NCBI RefSeq assembly: GCF_026788005.1
Contig: NZ_JABEPE010000002.1
Span: 351,498 to 415,497, forward strand
Source of the DNA: Alteromonas sp. a30
Lineage (GTDB): Bacteria; Pseudomonadota; Gammaproteobacteria; Enterobacterales; Alteromonadaceae
Length of the DNA: 64,000 bases
Reading direction: 5' to 3'
Both the position numbers and the translations under genes were made by a program. Below are positions 27,150-35,747 of this stretch, piece by piece. The notes under the pieces are model-generated. The model ran no database searches. It saw only the letters and a list, made by a program, of their open reading frames with translations, and had not been told where the DNA came from. Every line of letters begins with the position of its first letter. Within the stretch, counting starts at the first letter, position 1.

Positions 27150-28402
27150 TGAACATTATTATCCTCAATCCCTTCAATAAATTTCCAGATTCTGAACGAT
27201 GGGATTTTGAATTAATTAACTATGATGATTTTATTGATCACACTGTTCATCATGTTACCTATATCGCCGACGACCGCGGTTTAAGCGGTGTTCCCAGCAA
27301 TGTTCATCCTCACCAGCTGATTAAAATCGAAAATTTTGGTCAGAACAATGAACTAAAACACATCATTGAAAACGAAATTACACGTCTTGGAAAAGTCGAC
27401 AGGCTGATTTCATTCAGTGAAAATCATATGGATTTGCTGGCAGAGTTGCGTGAAGCCCACGATATTCCCGGGCCTGACATTGCAGAAACGCTCAGAGCCA
27501 GAGACAAAGTGGTCATGAAACAATATGTCGGCGACGCGGGTCTTCGAATCCCCTACTTCATGCATCTTCACCCACAAATCACAAGAGAAGAAGTCACAGA
27601 CTTTGTCGCTAAAACCGGGTATCCATTAATTTTTAAACCGACCAACGGCGCATCGAGCATCGGTGTTCAAAAGCTTACCAACGACGCAGAGTTAACTGCC
27701 GCGTTGGCGCTTGTCGATAGTGAAAATTGGGAACTAGAAGAATTCGTTGAAGGAAAAGTGCTTCACATCGACGGCATTGTTGATGCGGCAGGTAAGGTTC
27801 AGTTTTGTATCCCCAGTGTCTATATCAATACGCTATTTGATTATTTAAGAGGCACACCGACAGGCTCTTACATTATTGAGCCAAATGATCCGCTTTATCA
27901 GCAAGCAAATGCTTTTACCGAAGCCTGTATCACCGCATTACATTTATCTGCATGCCCTTTTCATTTGGAACTCATTGTTACCCCTGAAAACGAACTGGTT
28001 TTTCTGGAGACCGCCGCCAGAGTCGCAGGCGCCGACATTCCTTACATGATTGCAGACTGCACCGGCGTTAATTTATTTGCCGCTTGGACAGCCATGATCA
28101 TGGGTGAGCAACCCAATCTGACCCAAGTTGAACACAAATCAGGTGGCTGGTTATTGTTTGGTTTGCCGCCTGAATTACCGGTAAAAGTCGCTAAAGCAAC
28201 ACCATTTAAAGGCAAAGTAGACACCTTATATAACGAATTGGTGCCAGAAATTGGCAGTATTGTTACCAAACCTCGTGGCTACTGTGCATTGCAAGCCGGA
28301 CGCTTCCTTTTTGCCGATAACGAATTTGAGAATGTCCAAAACGCGATGGAATACGTCTTACAACACTTTGAATTTAACGCTGAAGAGTTAAACGCATCAT
28401 GA
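27149..28402 (+). CDS. ATP-grasp ligase, second copy
   Basis: A 417-residue ATP-grasp protein. It has an unusual N-terminal domain (MNIIILNPFNKFPDSERWDF), the ATP-binding lysine in LIFKPTNGASSIGV (about 160-173), the adenine-contact segment ELEEFVEGK (about 195-203), and metal-binding residues in HLELIVT (about 272-278) and LETAARVAGAD (about 286-296). It overlaps the aminotransferase stop and the next gene start by four bases or fewer on each side, so the three are translationally coupled. Related to biotin-carboxylase-like ligases (ATP-grasp_4). Substrates unknown. Confidence 0.82.
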   Translation: MNIIILNPFNKFPDSERWDFELINYDDFIDHTVHHVTYIADDRGLSGVPSNVHPHQLIKIENFGQNNELKHIIENEITRLGKVDRLISFSENHMDLLAELREAHDIPGPDIAETLRARDKVVMKQYVGDAGLRIPYFMHLHPQITREEVTDFVAKTGYPLIFKPTNGASSIGVQKLTNDAELTAALALVDSENWELEEFVEGKVLHIDGIVDAAGKVQFCIPSVYINTLFDYLRGTPTGSYIIEPNDPLYQQANAFTEACITALHLSACPFHLELIVTPENELVFLETAARVAGADIPYMIADCTGVNLFAAWTAMIMGEQPNLTQVEHKSGGWLLFGLPPELPVKVAKATPFKGKVDTLYNELVPEIGSIVTKPRGYCALQAGRFLFADNEFENVQNAMEYVLQHFEFNAEELNAS

Positions 28403-29724
28403 AGTCACCTGCATTAATCATGCTAGTCCACCAAGCTCGTTCACATGTGTATTGTGGGCAGGTTACGCAATATTGCCAATCACGAGGCATTAAAATGCTA
28501 GTGATATCTTCCAATCCGCTTAGTGAAGCCAACCTTGCTAAAGTGCAATCTTATGCGGAAAAAACGTGGGTCATTGATGACGATGATTTGACTGCTCAAA
28601 ATGTTCAAACCGCAGTCGATGAAGCCAAAGCGCAATACCATGTCATCGCCTCATTAGCGACCTATGAAGGTTATCGAGTATTGATGGCTAGCATAAACAA
28701 CAGCCTGAGTGTGCAAGATGCAAACCCGGATTCACTTGCAAATTGCATGGACAAATACACTTGCAGAAAAGCGTTATACAACGCAGGATTAAGCTCGGTA
28801 GATTGCCATGTGATCACCAGAGAAAACCTGCCAGAGATAAAATCTCAGACTCAAGAATATTTTGTCAAACCGCGACGAGGGATCGGAAGCTTTGCTTGTT
28901 TCAAATTAAAAGATGAACTCAAATTTGAAACCATTGAAGCCTTGCAAAATGAAATGCAAACCGATTTAAGATTCAAAAATATCTTTAACAACCAGTACGA
29001 TTTTCTCGCAGAAGAGTTCATTCAAGGTGAAGAATACAGTTTCGAGGTGATTGTTTTTGATGCTCAATGCACCGTAGTTGGAACCCATGCGAAATACGTA
29101 AGCGACCTATTCGGTACCACCTTAGAAACAGGCAACACCCTTCCCGCTCCCAATCTGTCCGACGATGAACAATTGTCTGGAGAACAGTTTGTTGCCAACT
29201 GCTTAAAAACCTTGCTCTTGGATCAAGGCGCTTACCACATTGAAACCCGATATGACCGCGCTTCTCAAACGTGGAACATTATTGAAATCAACGCCCGTAT
29301 GGGAGGGGCGCTGATAAATCAAAGCGTGGAAGTCTTTACTGGACAATATTCTTTTCTGGAACTGTGGGTGATGTCGCTCATTGCCGACACGCCAGAACAG
29401 CGCAGCGCATTTCAACAAACCTTAAGTGCTTTGCAGGAAAGTCTGCGCCGTAAAGAACAAACAATAACAAAAGCGGCCGTCTTCATTAGCCAATATGGAG
29501 AACCCGGCAGAACCATCAGTCGGCTCTCTACTGAGGGCTTACATCACCAACCTGACATCTGCGAAATAGCCGTTGAAGAGGGAGCGACTTTACCTGAATC
29601 AACCCGTGGCATATTCATATTGAATGCCCTATGGGAAGTCGATGTGAACAACATTAATAACGCTCTGGATAGCCTTTATACAATGTTAGAAGAAGAGCTG
29701 ATTTTAGAGTACAAAGACGCATAA
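28399..29724 (+). CDS. ATP-grasp ligase, third copy
   Basis: A 441-residue ATP-grasp protein, clearly different in sequence from the other two. Key positions: Lys in EYFVKPRRGIGSF (about 153-165), FLAEEFIQGEEYSFEV (about 202-217), HIETRY (about 280-285) and IIEINARMGGALI (about 294-306). It begins within the ATGA overlap with the previous ligase and ends 14 bases before the flavin monooxygenase. Two adjacent ligases with an aminotransferase suggest successive amide or ester-forming steps on an amino-acid core (inference). Confidence 0.82.
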   Translation: MKSPALIMLVHQARSHVYCGQVTQYCQSRGIKMLVISSNPLSEANLAKVQSYAEKTWVIDDDDLTAQNVQTAVDEAKAQYHVIASLATYEGYRVLMASINNSLSVQDANPDSLANCMDKYTCRKALYNAGLSSVDCHVITRENLPEIKSQTQEYFVKPRRGIGSFACFKLKDELKFETIEALQNEMQTDLRFKNIFNNQYDFLAEEFIQGEEYSFEVIVFDAQCTVVGTHAKYVSDLFGTTLETGNTLPAPNLSDDEQLSGEQFVANCLKTLLLDQGAYHIETRYDRASQTWNIIEINARMGGALINQSVEVFTGQYSFLELWVMSLIADTPEQRSAFQQTLSALQESLRRKEQTITKAAVFISQYGEPGRTISRLSTEGLHHQPDICEIAVEEGATLPESTRGIFILNALWEVDVNNINNALDSLYTMLEEELILEYKDA

Positions 29725-29738
29725 AATGGAGATTAAAA

Positions 29739-30818
29739 ATGACTCAACAAGTACAGCCTGCTCGCTTCATGTGGAATGTGCCAGTTGGTGGCAACGCTAA
29801 AAACCACGATAGTGGCATTCGTTCTGTATATTCGTTCAATGTGGACGAGCTCATCAGCTATGCACAGCAAGCTGAAGAGATGGGAATTGAGCAGTTACTG
29901 TTAGGGGTCGGTTATCACTGTGCAGATGCCTTTACCTATGTAGGCTCGCTCATTCGCGCAACCAAGAAGATCAAATTTATCATTGCCTATCGTGCAGGCA
30001 TGGTTGCGCCTACCACATTTGTTCAAATGATTAACTCGCTTAGTGGCTTTGGCGAAAACCGGGTTTCTATCAACATGGTGGCAGGCATTTCTCCTGTTGA
30101 ACAAAAATACTATGGTGACTTTTTACCCAAAGAAGAGCGTCAAGCAAGATTAGATGAGTTTCTTGATGTGTGTGAGCTGTTTTGGGAAAAAAACAAGGGT
30201 CCAGTCAACTACACAGGTAAATATTACCAGATTGAAAATGGCGAGTTGCACATAGGCTATGACAACACGTCGTCCGACAGACCTGAAATTATGGTCAGCG
30301 GTAACTCCGAAATCTCTCGCCTATTTGCCGCCAAACACAATGCCTTATGGTTGCGCTACAGCGACACCGCAGAAAACATCGCCGAAAGTGCCAAGCCTTG
30401 TATTGAGTCCGGGCATAAAATGGGGATCCGCATGTCAGTTATTGTGCGCCCAGAAAGACAACAAGCACTGGATCGCATTGAAGAAATGCTAGCCGGAACT
30501 GATCCTGAATGGGTAAAGTTTTTAGGTGACTTTATGAAGACCTGTGACTCTCAGGCCGTAAATGACATCGTCAACTTAGCCAAAAAAGCCGGAAACAGTT
30601 GGTTAAATGAAATCTTATGGACAGGTGCGGTTCAAATTCGCGGCGGCTCTTCGCTTGCAATGGTTGGTGATCCCGATGAAGTTGCTAATTACATCATGAA
30701 GTATAAAGCGGGTGGCGTGTCGACTTTCATCATGCAAGGTTGGCCACATTTAGAAGAAATGAAATATTTCACTGAGTTAGTTATCCCACGAGTAAGAGCG
30801 CTAGAAGCGAATCTTTAA
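29739..30818 (+). CDS. luciferase-like flavin-dependent monooxygenase (SsuD-like)
   Basis: A 359-residue LLM-class flavoprotein, a TIM barrel using FMNH2 and O2. Motifs resemble alkanesulfonate monooxygenase: GVGYHCADAFTYVGSL (about 56-71), RVSINMVAGISPVEQKYYGD (about 108-127), MVSGNSE, and near the end SLAMVGDPDEVANYI. A reductase partner is not in the island, so reduced flavin must come from elsewhere. It could hydroxylate, desulfonate or oxidise the cluster's intermediate; in butirosin biosynthesis an enzyme of this class (BtrO) acts on an amino acyl chain built by an ATP-grasp ligase. GGAG precedes the ATG. Confidence 0.85.
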   Translation: MTQQVQPARFMWNVPVGGNAKNHDSGIRSVYSFNVDELISYAQQAEEMGIEQLLLGVGYHCADAFTYVGSLIRATKKIKFIIAYRAGMVAPTTFVQMINSLSGFGENRVSINMVAGISPVEQKYYGDFLPKEERQARLDEFLDVCELFWEKNKGPVNYTGKYYQIENGELHIGYDNTSSDRPEIMVSGNSEISRLFAAKHNALWLRYSDTAENIAESAKPCIESGHKMGIRMSVIVRPERQQALDRIEEMLAGTDPEWVKFLGDFMKTCDSQAVNDIVNLAKKAGNSWLNEILWTGAVQIRGGSSLAMVGDPDEVANYIMKYKAGGVSTFIMQGWPHLEEMKYFTELVIPRVRALEANL

Positions 30819-30853
30819 GTCGGTCAAACGTTGTAAATTTTCGATCAGTACAA

Positions 30854-30889
30854 CATTGGTTCCTTACCGATAAATGCTAGGAACCAATG
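30854..30889 (+). terminator. strong hairpin between monooxygenase and efflux genes
   Basis: Perfect 11-bp stem (CATTGGTTCCT with AGGAACCAATG) and a 14-base loop, extended by TACAA/TTGTA arms. There is no U tract, so it may be a transcript-end stabiliser or attenuator separating the biosynthetic from the efflux part of the operon. Confidence 0.45.
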
Positions 30890-30939
30890 CTGACCTTGTA
30901 TTTAGCAGTACTTTAAAACAATACTAAAGGTGCTTCGTC

Positions 30940-31551
30940 ATGTTAAGACATCTTAAAGTAGTAGTCATGTCTTTGACTCTACTCATCATTTCAACCTATT
31001 CAATGGCAACAGAAGCCCTCTTTCTGATAGGTAATGTGGATTACAGCCGCCAACATCTGATTTATTCATCTTTCGAGGGCGTTGTGAGCGATATCCATGT
31101 ACGCTCCGGAATCACATTAACCAAAGGGCAACCTTTATTCGACGTTACACCTTTCAACCCCAATATCTCGCGTAAGCAAATCATCAACGACATTGACAGT
31201 ATTGAGGTTAGCGAAGTTTTAGTGAGAGAAGGTGAAAAGATTGAACAATATGAAGCGGTTGTAAGGCTGAATCACAAATCCGATATGCAAATCCGAGCAT
31301 TAAGCTACCCACCAACAAGCCAAAAGCTGAATATTGGACAGGAAGTGAGTGTTATATTTGATCCCGATGGTGAACCATATCAAACATCTGGCATCATCAG
31401 TTCCTTGCATAGTCACCCGATTCAACACGGCAAAATACCCACGGTAGAAGCCGAAATTAGTATCAATAATAATGCTTGCTTTGCTGATCCCATATGCTCA
31501 ACTCACTATAAGATCGGCAACTTTGTTAAGCTCCAGTTTACCTCACTGTAA
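30940..31551 (+). CDS. minimal periplasmic adaptor (HlyD/AcrA-like) without coiled-coil hairpin
   Basis: A 203-residue exported protein with a signal peptide (VVVMSLTLLIISTYSMA, cleavage near 23). The two half-lipoyl segments, FEGVVSDIHVRSGITLTKGQPLF (seen around 45-67) and SIEVSEVLVREGEKIEQYEAVV (around 88-110), are joined by only about 20 residues. In AcrA-type adaptors a helical hairpin of 50-100 residues lies between them. A short beta-barrel part follows (IGQEVSVIFD). It is 30 bases upstream of the RND gene, its evident partner. The missing hairpin means it cannot dock to TolC in the classic way. Confidence 0.65.
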   Translation: MLRHLKVVVMSLTLLIISTYSMATEALFLIGNVDYSRQHLIYSSFEGVVSDIHVRSGITLTKGQPLFDVTPFNPNISRKQIINDIDSIEVSEVLVREGEKIEQYEAVVRLNHKSDMQIRALSYPPTSQKLNIGQEVSVIFDPDGEPYQTSGIISSLHSHPIQHGKIPTVEAEISINNNACFADPICSTHYKIGNFVKLQFTSL

Positions 31552-31581
31552 ACGCCAAATTCCCCAAAGTAGTAAACCTCA

Positions 31582-34500
31582 ATGCTGTTATATCAAAAAC
31601 CTAAGTTCATTCTAAGCTTTACCGTTTTCATCACCTTATGTGGCATGTTACTCGCCAGTCACATTCCGATTTCTTTGTATCCAATCGTCAATAAACCCAC
31701 AGTTAGGGTCACCTTAAGAGCGACTCAAGACATGTTCAGTTTCTATCAGGAATGGGGAATTGAAATGGAGCGCTCAATGAAAAGTATTGAGCACGTCAAA
31801 TCTGTAGAAGGTACTTATAAACAAGGTTTGATACGATTCCATATTCACTTTGATTGGAACGTGACTCCCGAAACGGCAAAGCGCGATGTCGCCACCGTTA
31901 TTTCCTTTTATCAAGCTCAATTACCCGAGCACGAGCCAGACGCTATCGTCGATATTCTGGACCCCAGTTCCGAAAACTATCTGGCCATTACCTCTAAAAA
32001 ATATAGTAACCAAGAACTTAGCGAATTATTAAAGGACATCCTCAAACCACAACTTGATGCAATTGAAGGCGTCGCAGCAAGTAAGATCTCCCAAAAAGAA
32101 GTGCCCTTTATCAATGTACGAATTAAGCCGTATAAACTGTTGGAGTATGGCATTTCTCTTGATCAGATTCTGGATACACTGGCGAAGCATCAGTACGATT
32201 ATAAATTAGGGCAACTCAATACTCAGGATCAAGGTCGCCTCAGTATTAAGTTCAAGAAAAGCTTTCAATCTCTAGATCAGCTCAGAAATATCAAAGTTAA
32301 TGCTGTTCTGGGCAAACCCATACACCTTTCGGATATCGCAACCGTTCAAATCGAAACCGAAGTGAACCACCGCTTTTTCCAGCTTGACGAAAAACCCATC
32401 GTATCCATCGCGGTTTGGCCAAAGCCAGATGCCAATATCTATCAGGTATCAACCCAATTCCAACAATTAGTACATGAATTCACTCAGGATATTGGGGATG
32501 TCATCATTCTCAATAATCCCAAGCGATTTATCGAAGATGCCATTATGAGCATCATCTATGCGTTATGCATGGGTATGATGACGGCGGCATTGTTAGTGTT
32601 GATATTTTATCGGAAGCTAAAAAGTACATTTATTATCTGCATCACCATGCCCATTGCGCTCATGATCGGCATATTGTTTATGAAGCTACTCGACGTTGGC
32701 ATCAACCTGCTTTCTCTGGGCGGTATGAGCATATGCATAGGATTAGTAGTAGACAACGTCATTATCATTTTGGACAGGCTAGAGCGTCAGCAAAAGCAAT
32801 CGGGCGTGTTAAACACTGAAACAATGCAAGCAGCGATGAAAAGCATCACGCCACCTATCTTGACGTCAACGCTCACATCCATCATCGTATTTCTGCCTTT
32901 GGCTTTTACCGCCCCGGCAGTATCTGCCATCTTAAAAGATATTTCTCTGGTCACGGTGACCATCTTATTTGCATCCAGCTTTCTCAGCCTCTTTTTTGTG
33001 CCCGTTTGTTATATGGCACTCACCAAAAAACGCGCCCTCACCGAGCACATTGATGTTGATGAGGTCAGACAACAAAGCATGATGTTTCGGGCCACTGCCG
33101 CTTATTTACGCTTTTTTAATCAGCAACGCGCAATACGTGTTTTACTGATCGCTTCTGTATTTATGGGCTGTTTATATTCCATTTACCATTTTGCTCCCCA
33201 GCTCAGGACCGAAATCGTCGCCAAACCTAAAGCTGAAATCATTGACATCAATATCGTTTTCAACGAATCCGGTTTAAATGATAAAAATAAACTCACCATT
33301 ATTAAACCCATCAGAGAAGTCCTCTATACCACCTTGTCACAACACCTGAAATACGTTTATACCGATGTCCGGGAAAATGTGGCGTTTTTGTCATTGCACC
33401 TGAAGAGCTATCAAACCTTTGACGAAGTTTATAAACGCTTAGGTGAAGTCCTTCCGCCCAATGAACATGCGGATATCAGTTTTAGCCCTTGGGTGACATC
33501 AGCATTAAATTTAAAAGATTACCCTAGCTTGGAAATTCAATTTTTAGGTCAAAATGAATCACGGAATCGAGAGTTAGCACAATGGACTTATCTGTTCACC
33601 AAAGAGCAAAAACAGCTCGTACGTAAAAGCAAAAATAAGCCCGGCAATAAGCGCTCACAGTCTCTCAATGTGCATCTAAACGAGCAAGTTGTCGATCATC
33701 TGTTGAATAGCCAATCCTATCAGGATGAAATTGTTCAATTACAAGACTTCATTGAATTTAGCGCTGAGCCTCGCAAGCTGTATGACGTAAAACTCAATAA
33801 GGGCAACATTCCTTTGAAAGTGGAAGTAGACAACACCAAAGACAGTCTCACCAAGCTCCTGAGCGTGCCGTTGTCTATTGACGACAACGCGGTATTTCTC
33901 AAGGACTTGGTCTATCTGGAAAGCCAAAAAGATTGGCGTCAATACTATAGCAAAGACGGTGTACTTCGATACCAAGTCGATACTTGGTTTAATAAGAATG
34001 TAAAATCGGCTGATATTGAACAATTCAAAAAGCAGCTGATCCAATACCTTAAAACTCAGTCAGGTCTGGACGACATTCCGATTCTGTTTAACGACACGCA
34101 AACCGAAATCCGACAAGCATTAAGCTCTCTGCAAATCGCGCTGATATTTTCAATGTTCGCCGTATTCTTAATCGTACTGCTACAATTCAACAGTATTCGT
34201 CAGGCATTGATGATTGTGAGTGTCATCATCTTCGGCATTAGCGGCGCTACTCTGGCGTTATACTATTTCAATAGCACCTTTTCGATAAACTCTTTACTCG
34301 GTGTATTAATATTAGTTGGCTTAACCGTTAACAATTCTATTTTGTTGATCGATCAATTTAATCATCAAATTCATCACCATGACAAAGTCGAAGCCGTTGC
34401 CCATAGCTTATTCATTCGACTGCGCAGCTTGATTGTCACCAACCTGACAACCGTGGCAGGCATGGTCCCATTGGCCATTGGTTTTGGGCCGGGTAAAGAT

Positions 34501-34650
34501 ATACTGCAACCCCTCGGTATCAGTGTTTCATTTGGGCTAGTGTTTGCCACCCTGCTAACGCTGCTCGTTACCCCATTAATGTTACTGCTGCTAAAAAAGC
34601 CCCATGCAGATGGACATATCATCGCAACGAATCAATCGGTCACAAGCTGA
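31582..34650 (+). CDS. RND efflux permease (HAE1/AcrB type)
   Basis: A 1022-residue inner-membrane antiporter with the AcrB layout: TM1 at about 10-28, a large periplasmic loop (about 30-320), TM2-TM7 (about 320-500), a second loop (about 540-850) and TM8-TM12 (about 850-1005). The TM4 motif is CIGLVVDNVIIILDR (Asp391-Asn392) and TM10 has ILVGLTVNNSILLIDQF. Asp-Asn and Asn-Asn pairs in place of Asp-Asp and Lys occur in other RND clades, so the pump need not be inactive. No outer-membrane channel gene is in the island. Probably exports the cluster product. Confidence 0.9.
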   Translation: MLLYQKPKFILSFTVFITLCGMLLASHIPISLYPIVNKPTVRVTLRATQDMFSFYQEWGIEMERSMKSIEHVKSVEGTYKQGLIRFHIHFDWNVTPETAKRDVATVISFYQAQLPEHEPDAIVDILDPSSENYLAITSKKYSNQELSELLKDILKPQLDAIEGVAASKISQKEVPFINVRIKPYKLLEYGISLDQILDTLAKHQYDYKLGQLNTQDQGRLSIKFKKSFQSLDQLRNIKVNAVLGKPIHLSDIATVQIETEVNHRFFQLDEKPIVSIAVWPKPDANIYQVSTQFQQLVHEFTQDIGDVIILNNPKRFIEDAIMSIIYALCMGMMTAALLVLIFYRKLKSTFIICITMPIALMIGILFMKLLDVGINLLSLGGMSICIGLVVDNVIIILDRLERQQKQSGVLNTETMQAAMKSITPPILTSTLTSIIVFLPLAFTAPAVSAILKDISLVTVTILFASSFLSLFFVPVCYMALTKKRALTEHIDVDEVRQQSMMFRATAAYLRFFNQQRAIRVLLIASVFMGCLYSIYHFAPQLRTEIVAKPKAEIIDINIVFNESGLNDKNKLTIIKPIREVLYTTLSQHLKYVYTDVRENVAFLSLHLKSYQTFDEVYKRLGEVLPPNEHADISFSPWVTSALNLKDYPSLEIQFLGQNESRNRELAQWTYLFTKEQKQLVRKSKNKPGNKRSQSLNVHLNEQVVDHLLNSQSYQDEIVQLQDFIEFSAEPRKLYDVKLNKGNIPLKVEVDNTKDSLTKLLSVPLSIDDNAVFLKDLVYLESQKDWRQYYSKDGVLRYQVDTWFNKNVKSADIEQFKKQLIQYLKTQSGLDDIPILFNDTQTEIRQALSSLQIALIFSMFAVFLIVLLQFNSIRQALMIVSVIIFGISGATLALYYFNSTFSINSLLGVLILVGLTVNNSILLIDQFNHQIHHHDKVEAVAHSLFIRLRSLIVTNLTTVAGMVPLAIGFGPGKDILQPLGISVSFGLVFATLLTLLVTPLMLLLLKKPHADGHIIATNQSVTS

Positions 34651-34666
34651 CAACATAGGAACGTAT

Positions 34667-35002
34667 ATGCCACATTGCATTATTGAATACTCTCGACCTT
34701 TGACAGAAAAAGAACAAGTCGACAACATCCAAAAGGCCGTTCTACAAGGCTGTCTGACAGCCCAGCTATTTAGCCCGGAAGATATCAAATTGCGCAGTAT
34801 CCCGTTTGATGACTATCGACTGATGGGAGGACATGAGCACTTTATTCATGTTACGGTCAAAATGCTCAGCGGAAGAACACCGGAACAAAGGCAAACATTA
34901 TCAGAATCCGTTCTGTCAGCGCTGACCCAGCTCAAGCTGATGAATACATCTCTCACTGTAGAGATCAGTGACTTGGAACGTGAAAGCTACACAAAGGGTT
35001 AA
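34667..35002 (+). CDS. 5-carboxymethyl-2-hydroxymuconate isomerase (CHMI)-family tautomerase
   Basis: A 111-residue protein with the tautomerase-superfamily N-terminal proline: MPHCIIEYSRPL, where Pro after Met removal is the catalytic base. The family segments FIHVTVKMLSGRTPEQRQTLSESVL (about 58-82) match HpaF/HpcD. The start at 34667 is set by this proline and by AGGAA upstream. It follows the RND gene by 16 bases. No other homoprotocatechuate-degradation gene is nearby, so it may tautomerise an oxo acid in the cluster's pathway rather than take part in catabolism (inference). Confidence 0.75.
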   Translation: MPHCIIEYSRPLTEKEQVDNIQKAVLQGCLTAQLFSPEDIKLRSIPFDDYRLMGGHEHFIHVTVKMLSGRTPEQRQTLSESVLSALTQLKLMNTSLTVEISDLERESYTKG

Positions 35003-35237
35003 TCTTTATTATCGTTATTAAAAAATATTGTGGCGGCTAGCACCCTCCCTGTAAATCTTATTTTATGGGGGATACAGCCGTGTTCATTTGTGGTTCTAAA
35101 ACTCAATCGAGAAAAAATATGAAAATTTTTTCGTTCTCCTTGTCAACCAATACCCAGACTGCACGTTTTAATCGTTGAAAGTAACGAGAACTTATCCTAA
35201 TAGCAGCATCAAAATAGAAACCCAAGGAGATTTTGAT

Positions 35238-35747
35238 ATGACCCATTTCAACACCAAAAAATCGCTGCCACTATTGCAACAATTACGGTTAGCACATTAT
35301 TGATCGCGCCTACTATTCACGCTCGCGGACATGGCCCCAGCAAAGGACCTAGTCACGGTTTTCATTCCGAAAAAGCCTTTGAGCGTATTGATACATCAGG
35401 CGATAGCATTATTGATCACTCAGAGTGATTAGCCAAAGCCACCAGTAAAACCGAACGCGGATTTAATCGCAAAGACGCAAATGATGACGGTTTCCTCACT
35501 CTTGCTGAAGCAACGGCATCCCGTCGATGTGAAGCCCCGGACTTTTCGGACCTTGCAGACGAAATAGTGCAGTGTGTAGCTGAGCTAAAGGCAGAGTTTG
35601 GCGACGAAAACATTGTTGTTCCTGACGCTGATAAGTTTTTATCTCCAGAAGACAGATTTGATAATGGCGACACGTCAGGAGACGGACTACTTATCTTTGA
35701 AGAAGTGCTTGCTGCAACAACCGAAAAAACGACTGAAGCCTCTTGAG
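35238..35747 (+). pseudogene. EF-hand calcium-binding exported protein, disrupted
   Basis: AAGGAGA precedes ATG 35238. After about 10 codons a one-base shift is needed to continue into a signal peptide (TIATITVSTLLIAPTIHA-R), then GHGPSKGPSHGFHS. Three EF-hand loops follow: DTSGDSIIDHSE, DANDDGFLTLAE and DTSGDGLLIFEE. A TGA stands right after the first loop where a Trp (TGG) is likely. The frame ends TTEKTTEAS-stop, the last codons lying inside the tRNA-like repeat. So both a frameshift and a nonsense mutation, unless the shift reflects a base-call error. Confidence 0.75.

Noticed and set aside
31582..34650. RND permease has Asp-Asn in TM4 and Asn-Asn in TM10 instead of Asp-Asp and Lys, suggesting a broken proton relay.
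   Set aside because: As I recall, the same pairs (VDN, VNN) are common in other functional-looking HAE1 clades, so they look like a subfamily trait rather than inactivation.
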